Shown piece by piece: positions 58,985-64,000 of a stretch of DNA of 64,000 nucleotides. Origin of the DNA: JBBQWS01 sp038210415 (GTDB lineage Bacteria; Actinomycetota; Actinomycetes; Prado026); NCBI GenBank assembly GCA_038210415.1, contig JBBQWS010000003.1, positions 1-64,000 of the forward strand, read 5' to 3'. The notes beneath the pieces are model-generated. The model did no database searches. It was not told the origin of the DNA and saw only the letters and a program-made list of their open reading frames with translations. The position numbers were made by a program, and so were the translations under genes. The number at the start of each line of letters is the position of its first letter. Position 1 is the stretch's first letter.

Positions 58985-61104
58985 GCGTTGGCCCCGGCGG
59001 TAGCGGTGGCCTCGGGGACGACCCCGGTCCCGCCGACGACGACGAGCTGGCTGATCCCCGGAGTGCGCTGCAGCCAGTCGGCGGTGGCGGCCGGCAGCCA
59101 GCCTGCGGTCAGCAGCACGCAGCGCCCGAGGGCTCCGGCCGACAGCGCGTCGACGAGCGAGGTGTCGAGTCCCGACGCGAGCACGACGGTCGACGTGCCG
59201 GTCACGGGCGCGAACGCGCGAGCCACAGCAGCCGCCGTGGCATAACGGTCCGGCCCCGCAGCACGGTACGGGTGGGGCAGCGACGCGAGGACCGCGTCGG
59301 AAACGACTCCGGTGCCACCGACGACCGTCACGGCCGAGATGCCGAGGTAGGTGAGAACAGAGCTGGTCGCCGGGGGGACGCTGGTCGCGGCGACGAGCAG
59401 CACCGGCCGGCCCGTCCGGGCGGCGGGACCGGCGACGGCCAGGGCTCCGGCGACGTCTGCTCCGTTCACGATCGCCGCGTAACCCCCGGCGACGACACCG
59501 AGGGCCCGGGCCACGGCGGCAGCCGTCTCGTAGCGGTCGGCGCCGGCCAGCCGGAAGACGGTCGTCACGCCGAGAGCGCGAAGCTGCGTCTCGACCTCCG
59601 GGCCGAGCGAGGCGGTGCCACCGATCAGCCACGCCGTGGTGGCGTGCCGCCGGATGACCTCGGCCGCGGTCGGTCCCGGCAGCCCGGCAGCCGCGGCCAG
59701 CAGGATCGGCGCGGCCTTACGTATGGCGAGCGGTGCGGCGACCATGCCGTCCACGAGGTGCGCGGTCTCGCCGGACACGACGACGACTCCGACGGACGAG
59801 GGGTAGGCCGCGGTCGCGGCCGCGACCGCCGTCCCCCAGCGGTCGGCGCCGCTGAACCTGGCCAGCGGACGGTGCAGCCAACCCGACAGCAGCCCGAGCC
59901 GGCTGCGGAACGTCGTGCCGGCGAGGGTCGCCGACACCCCCGCCGAGGACCACGCCACCGCGCTCCTGACCTCGCCGCCCGCCGAACGCCCCGAGAGGTC
60001 GATCTTGACCACGTCGGTCAGTCCGAATGCCGAGGCCAGCTGGGCTTGGGTGGGGCTTCGGGTCCACTGGGAGAGGTTCGGGTTGACGGCCGGGTCGAGG
60101 CTCCAGTGGTCGTCGACGCTGCGGGCCCAGGGGAGGTAGCCGCCCCAGACATCCTCGGAGTTCTCGGTGCGGCCCCCGCTGGACGAGAAGAAGTACCCCG
60201 TGATCGGAGTGCCGGCATAGGTGGCGGTCAACCCGGTGGTCGCGGTCGCAAGCGTGGCCAGCACGGCTGCCCGCCACGACGCGCCACCGGGCCCCGACTC
60301 CTTGACATAGCCGGCGAACACCTGGTCGTACGTGTCGTCGTAGAGCTGGCAGGAGCAGGCGCTGCGGATCCCCGCGGCGTACTTGGCGAGGGCGTACGAA
60401 CGCGACGCGATCACCTGGGCCTGCACGGCAGCAGGCAGCCAGGTCGAGGTCATCTCGCTGACGCCGAGGAGGTATTCGTCGTGCAGCCGGACCGTGTTGA
60501 CAAGCTCGATCGCACCGGCGACCACGCGGGCGTCGACGAACCCATAGCGATACGTCTGCGCGCCGACCAGCAGCGCTGTGGCGGCTGTTCCCGCGTTGCC
60601 CGGGTAGCGCGTACCGGCCCACCGCACGGTGACCGACGCACCCGTGCCGACGGCGGCACCGTCCCTGGTCACCGCAACGTTGCTGCCCGAGACCGTGATC
60701 CCCCAGTGATCGGTTGCCGTCCCGCGCACGGGAGCGCCGCCGGCCACGGTCACCTCGACGGCGCCGCCGCCGGTGCCGAGCGCCGCCGAGCCCAGGGTCA
60801 CGCTGCTGGCCTGGTGCAGCAGGCTGACGCGCACGTCCATCCCGTCGGCGACCGGCGTGACCGTGGTGCCGGTGTAGTAGTGCGTGATGATCTGGGTCGC
60901 GGTCGAGCCCTGCATCGCCATCCCGAGCGCGCCGTACTGCGACATGCCCACGCCGTGGCCCCAGCCGCTGCCGATCAGCTGGAAGGTGGCTGGCACCGCA
61001 GCCCCGGCGGTCGACATCCCGCCGACGACGCCGGAGGTCACCGACACGACGGCGACGACCGTGGCGCTGGCGGCCCGGAGCGACCGGCGGAGGGCGCGAC
61101 GCAT
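58981..61104 (-). CDS. SpoIID/LytB-domain protein with three CWB2 repeats
   Basis: SpoIID/LytB enzymes are lytic transglycosylases that act on peptide-free glycan strands. The 707-residue protein has a signal peptide, then the GSGWGHGVGMSQYGALGMA motif, a beta-rich part and the SpoIID core with LVGAQTYRYGF, VIASRSYALAKY and ITGYFFSSSGGRTENSEDVW. In this family the GWGHG motif comes first, unlike the Bacillus order. Residues about 420-707 are three CWB2 units (FSGADRWGTAVAAA, RLAGADRYETAAAVA, AAGPDRYATAAAVA). It overlaps the amidase stop by one base (TGATG), so it is coupled to it. Confidence 0.92.
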   Translation of the reverse strand: MRRALRRSLRAASATVVAVVSVTSGVVGGMSTAGAAVPATFQLIGSGWGHGVGMSQYGALGMAMQGSTATQIITHYYTGTTVTPVADGMDVRVSLLHQASSVTLGSAALGTGGGAVEVTVAGGAPVRGTATDHWGITVSGSNVAVTRDGAAVGTGASVTVRWAGTRYPGNAGTAATALLVGAQTYRYGFVDARVVAGAIELVNTVRLHDEYLLGVSEMTSTWLPAAVQAQVIASRSYALAKYAAGIRSACSCQLYDDTYDQVFAGYVKESGPGGASWRAAVLATLATATTGLTATYAGTPITGYFFSSSGGRTENSEDVWGGYLPWARSVDDHWSLDPAVNPNLSQWTRSPTQAQLASAFGLTDVVKIDLSGRSAGGEVRSAVAWSSAGVSATLAGTTFRSRLGLLSGWLHRPLARFSGADRWGTAVAAATAAYPSSVGVVVVSGETAHLVDGMVAAPLAIRKAAPILLAAAAGLPGPTAAEVIRRHATTAWLIGGTASLGPEVETQLRALGVTTVFRLAGADRYETAAAVARALGVVAGGYAAIVNGADVAGALAVAGPAARTGRPVLLVAATSVPPATSSVLTYLGISAVTVVGGTGVVSDAVLASLPHPYRAAGPDRYATAAAVARAFAPVTGTSTVVLASGLDTSLVDALSAGALGRCVLLTAGWLPAATADWLQRTPGISQLVVVGGTGVVPEATATAGANA

Positions 61105-63629
61105 CAGCCGACTGCCGCCGCGAGCGTCACGAGTCCGGTGTCGTTGACTCCCGCGGTGCCACCGAGGACCCAGGCCGAGGTGACGACGTGGGCGCGCACC
61201 CAGGCTGCCTGCCCGGACGTCGGGCCGCTGATCCCACCGAGCAGCTCGAGGCGACCGAGCGCGCCGCCCGCGAGAGCGTCGACCAGGTGACTGTCGGCGG
61301 CCGAGCCGAAGGCGATCGCCGTCGGCGCGACGACTCCGACGAACGCGTCGGCAACGGCGATGGAGGTGCTGTAGCGGTCGGCTCCGGCGGCCCGCGTCGC
61401 ACCGGGGAGCTGGTCGAACACTGCTGCCGAGACAGCGCCGACGCCACCGACGACGACGGTGGACCTGACGTGCAGGTCGGTGAGCGCCGTGACCACCGAC
61501 GGCGGCACTGCTGCGCCGCGGACCAGCAGGATCGGGCGACCCGTGCTGGCAGCAGGACCGGCGGCAGCGAGCGCGTCGACGAGGTGCCCGTCCTCACCGG
61601 ACGCGACGACCACGGCGGGGGCCGTTGCGCCGAGCGCGGCCGCGACGGCGACCGACGTCGCGTACCGGTCCGCACCGGAGATCCGGTGCACGGTCGCGCC
61701 GAGGCCGGTGAGCGTCGTCTCGACGGCCGTGCTCACGCCGGACTCGCCACCGACGATGTCGACCGTGGTGACGTGCCGGGCGGTGAGATCGGCGAGCACG
61801 GACGGCGGCAGCGAGGCCGCCGCCGTGAGCAGCAGCGGCGCGTGCAACGAGCGGGCGAGCGGCGCCGCGACGAGGCCGTCGACGAGGTGCGACGGCTCAC
61901 CGGACGCGAGCACGACGGTGCGCGACGCGGGTGCTGCCGCCCGACCGATCGCAACGCTGGTGGAGTACCGGTCGGCACCCGCCAGCCGGCCGACCTGAGG
62001 GCAGGTCAGCCCTGCGCCCGTGCTGGCGACGAGGTCGTACGTGAAGGAGATCGGCCGGGCGGTGCCGGTGGTGGCCGACGCCGACTCGAGCAGCAGGTCG
62101 TACCGGCCCACGGGCGCCGCGACCCCCGTGTCGGTCTTGCCGTCCCAGGTGACCGCGCCGGACAGATGAGAGCTGGTCCAGCCGGCGTCGATCGTGCGCA
62201 CCACCATGCCGCCCAGACACTGCGCACGGACCGTCAGCTTGAAGCTCTGGATGCCAGGGACGGTCGCCGAGAGGGTCACCGCCGACGAGCCCACCACCCC
62301 GGCGGACGTACTCGCCACGGGGTTGTAGAGGGCGGCCCCCTGGTACCGCACAACCGCGTTGCGGATCGCGGGCAGGGCGGGGTACAGATACCGCCCGGGG
62401 CACGCGGTCGCGCCGACGTCACGGTGCCCAGCGATCGTGGGCACGACCACCTTGACCCCGGGGCCGTAGCGCGAGGTGCCGCCGCCGACCGACGTGAGGA
62501 CGGCGGAGCCGTGGGGGTCGCGGTGAGTCAGGTCCAGCTTGTACGCCAGGATCCGCGCGATGCTGTCCGTCATCGCGGCGGTCGGGGAGGCGATGTCCAT
62601 GTTGCCGAGCGCCGCGACCGCGAACGTGTCGGTGTTGAAGCCGCCCGTGTGCGCGCCGGTCACCGGCTTGTCCACGCCGCCGTACCGGCCCTCGTAGATG
62701 CGCCCCGCCTGGTCGACGAAGAAGTTGTACGGGATGTCGCGGTAGCCCATCGACCCGGTGTAGTAGGCGTAGATCGACCGGATGTCGCGCGCCGCGTCCG
62801 CCATGGTCCAGCCGGACTTCTGCCAGTAGCTGTTGGGCGAGGCGCTGTGGTGGACGAAGCCGACCTTGATCGTCGCGTTGTACTCGGGCGCACCACGCAG
62901 GCTCTCGTCGGCACCCCACTGCGCCCTGGTCACGATCGCGGGGACGCTTGCCGCCGCGGCGGCGGACGACGCAGGCGCCGGGGTCGCCGTCATCGAGCCG
63001 TCCGCTGCCGACGTGCCGGGGTCGACCAGGTCGAGGCTGAGTGCGGCGGGTGCGTCACCCGTGGCGGTGGCCACCCGGACCTGCGCGCCGTCGGACCCGG
63101 GCAGGATCAGCGGCTCGACCCCACGTCGTGCCTGCCGGCCCTCGGCCGAACCAGCGTCAGGTGTGTCGTCGGTGGGATCGAGGGTCTGCCAGCCCGACCA
63201 GATGCCGTTCGTCCGGGTACGGACGTCGACCCGGGTCGGGTCGGTCCCCTTCCACGTCACGCCCAGCAGCCGGAACCGGCGTGCGGACAGCTCGCCGGTG
63301 AGCACGGCGAGCCGGCCGGGCACGACGACAGCAGCGGTGACCACGGCGTTGCGGCTCTCGGTCGCAGGGGCGGCGGCCGCGCCGGCGGCGAGGCCGGCCG
63401 CGTCGATACCGGCGAGGTGGAGGTGCTGGACGATCGGCTTGACCGGGTGCGGGGAGGCCGCCGGTGCGGACACGACCGGAAGCGCGAGGGTGACCGGGAC
63501 GACCAGGGCGAGCGTCATGAGGACGGCGGGCCGGCGACTTCGCCGTGATCGGTCCGAGGGGCGGTCCGATGGGCGGGTTGACGGGCGGTCGGACGGCTTG
63601 GCTGAGGCGGGCACGAGCGGCATCGACAT
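61104..63629 (-). CDS. N-acetylmuramoyl-L-alanine amidase (PGRP type) with three CWB2 repeats
   Basis: The enzyme should cut the amide bond between muramic acid and the stem peptide. The 841-residue protein starts at the ATG of MSMPLVPASAKPSDR (a second ATG two codons on is possible). It has an unusual KPSDRPSTRPSDRPSDR basic leader ahead of its signal helix. A secreted N-terminal region of about 280 residues precedes the amidase_2 domain, with VTRAQWGADESLRG, GFVHHSAS (Zn His), YNFFVDQAGRIYEGRYGG, GAHTGGFN and TIAGHRDVGATACPGRYLYP (Zn His and Cys). Three CWB2 repeats end the protein (GRLAGADRYSTSVAIG, HRISGADRYATSVAVA, RAAGADRYSTSIAVA). No strong ribosome binding site is seen, which fits RNA-level control upstream. 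Confidence 0.93.
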   Translation of the reverse strand: MSMPLVPASAKPSDRPSTRPSDRPSDRSRRSRRPAVLMTLALVVPVTLALPVVSAPAASPHPVKPIVQHLHLAGIDAAGLAAGAAAAPATESRNAVVTAAVVVPGRLAVLTGELSARRFRLLGVTWKGTDPTRVDVRTRTNGIWSGWQTLDPTDDTPDAGSAEGRQARRGVEPLILPGSDGAQVRVATATGDAPAALSLDLVDPGTSAADGSMTATPAPASSAAAAASVPAIVTRAQWGADESLRGAPEYNATIKVGFVHHSASPNSYWQKSGWTMADAARDIRSIYAYYTGSMGYRDIPYNFFVDQAGRIYEGRYGGVDKPVTGAHTGGFNTDTFAVAALGNMDIASPTAAMTDSIARILAYKLDLTHRDPHGSAVLTSVGGGTSRYGPGVKVVVPTIAGHRDVGATACPGRYLYPALPAIRNAVVRYQGAALYNPVASTSAGVVGSSAVTLSATVPGIQSFKLTVRAQCLGGMVVRTIDAGWTSSHLSGAVTWDGKTDTGVAAPVGRYDLLLESASATTGTARPISFTYDLVASTGAGLTCPQVGRLAGADRYSTSVAIGRAAAPASRTVVLASGEPSHLVDGLVAAPLARSLHAPLLLTAAASLPPSVLADLTARHVTTVDIVGGESGVSTAVETTLTGLGATVHRISGADRYATSVAVAAALGATAPAVVVASGEDGHLVDALAAAGPAASTGRPILLVRGAAVPPSVVTALTDLHVRSTVVVGGVGAVSAAVFDQLPGATRAAGADRYSTSIAVADAFVGVVAPTAIAFGSAADSHLVDALAGGALGRLELLGGISGPTSGQAAWVRAHVVTSAWVLGGTAGVNDTGLVTLAAAVG

Positions 63630-63666
63630 GAAGGAGGCTTCCCGGCGCTGGAGAGGGGAGGGCGAA

Positions 63667-63813
63667 GTCAGGCGACGAGGGCTGTCACTTAGTGCTTCGG
63701 GCGGATTGAGTTCAGTCTTGACCTGCGGGCGCCAATTCAAACCCGCTGGGGAACCCAGCGGCCCTCCCGTGCGTCCCTTACTGGGAGCCCTACGCGCAGC
63801 CTTGCGCCTAGAC
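63667..63813 (-). ncRNA. Candidate c-di-AMP (ydaO/yuaA-type) riboswitch ahead of the amidase operon
   Basis: Read on the minus strand, the leader begins GTCTAGGCG and ends CGCCTGAC; these pair over eight positions with one bulged U and enclose 147 bases. Inside are CCGCTGGG-TT-CCCAGCGG, followed by GGTTTGAATTGGCGCC (compare GGUGUGAAUCGGCC in actinobacterial ydaO RNAs), CCGCAGG, and CCCGAAGC then GACAGCCCTCGTCGCC (compare CCCGAGCCCGUCAGCUAACUCCGUAGGCG). The order and spacing of these blocks fit the class, but the CAGCUAAC block lacks UAA and I have not folded it. Riboswitches of this class commonly precede cell-wall hydrolase genes in actinobacteria. The amidase start lies 38 bases downstream. 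Confidence 0.5.
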
Positions 63814-63884
63814 TGACGGCGTCCCGAGAGAGTCCGGGGCCACTCTGCCGGCCTCCTGGCCCGCAAGACCGCACCGGAGCAGCC

Positions 63885-64000
63885 ATGACCACCGCGCCCA
63901 CCGCCGAGCCACGACGTCGGTGGCGCCGCGCTCTGATCGCCGTGGGCATCACGTTCAGTCTGCTCCTGGTCGCCGCCGGAGCGGGCTTCCTCGTCCTCTG
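63885..64000 (+). CDS. Start of a membrane-anchored protein, possibly LCP family (cut by the window end)
   Basis: Thirty-eight codons are seen from an ATG with a GGAGC stretch about seven bases upstream. They give a short basic leader (MTTAPTAEPRRRWRR) and one membrane helix (ALIAVGITFSLLLVAAGAGFLVL). A basic leader followed by a single helix near the start is what LCP proteins show, and the surroundings (TIGR03089, broken LCP gene, cell-wall operon) make that plausible. Without more sequence any single-pass protein would fit. It is divergent from the amidase operon. Confidence 0.45.
   Translation, partial: MTTAPTAEPRRRWRRALIAVGITFSLLLVAAGAGFLVL

Noticed and set aside
63630..63884. A longer amidase start (up to 79 more codons upstream)
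   Set aside because: The extra codons cover the structured leader, have no signal-peptide logic, and would place the signal helix far inside the protein.

Overview
The window looks like chromosome of a high-GC Gram-positive actinomycete. The evidence is the mtrA-mtrB-lpqB cluster, a WhiB2-type WhiB protein, coenzyme F420 genes (fbiA, fbiB, fbiC, an F420-dependent NADP reductase), DUF58/MoxR and DUF4129/DUF4350 families, frequent GTG and TTG starts, and GTGA/ATGA stop-start overlaps nearly everywhere. The gene order broadly follows the secA1-to-fbiAB block known from Mycobacterium and Streptomyces. The genus cannot be told from the sequence alone. No tRNA, rRNA, CRISPR array, integrase or transposase was seen.

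Layout. 0-4.1 kb: ftsE (5' part), prfB and secA on the minus strand, visibly lower in GC than the rest. 4.2-10.8 kb: two tandem-domain GNAT acetyltransferases, an AlkX-type glycosylase, a decayed Ca2+/H+ antiporter, a NarL-type regulator, hpf and comF. 11-15.6 kb: lpqB-mtrB-mtrA. 15.7-20.9 kb: a five-gene plus-strand operon (membrane protein, DUF4129, DUF4350, MoxR ATPase, DUF58) ending in 17-bp tandem repeats. 21-28.5 kb: M15 peptidase lipoprotein, a nitronate monooxygenase-like gene behind three palindromic 15-bp units, a 156-bp inverted repeat, SpoIIM, RDD and CPBP membrane proteins, F420 reductase, S-adenosylhomocysteine hydrolase and a MerR regulator. 29-32.3 kb: a secreted copper-radical-oxidase locus. 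32.3-38 kb: the GDP-mannose precursor operon (manB, Trm112-like, SIS isomerase, CDF transporter, manA). 38-44.9 kb: AlkZ-type glycosylase, DUF5719 protein, a large glycosyltransferase/membrane protein and whiB. 45-53 kb: methyltransferase-fbiC, a second two-component system, fbiA-fbiB and a monooxygenase-like protein. 53-57.4 kb: AlkA-like glycosylase, DUF3105 protein, manC-like nucleotidyltransferase, TIGR03089 protein and a broken LCP gene. 57.5-63.9 kb: three secreted cell-wall proteins, each with three CWB2 repeats, behind a candidate c-di-AMP riboswitch, then the start of another membrane-anchored protein.

Main themes. Envelope construction and remodelling dominate (MtrAB, SecA, FtsE, mannose-nucleotide supply, glycosyltransferase, LCP remnant, amidase/SpoIID/CWB2 operon, M15 peptidase). 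F420 synthesis and use form a second theme. Three DNA-glycosylase relatives (AlkX, AlkZ and AlkA types) form a third.

The most unusual items are: a palindromic repeat between two convergent genes whose core recurs inside the fbiC linker as translated sequence; the triple palindromic operator-like array; the putative riboswitch; two visibly decaying genes; and the abrupt change in composition at about 4.1 kb.
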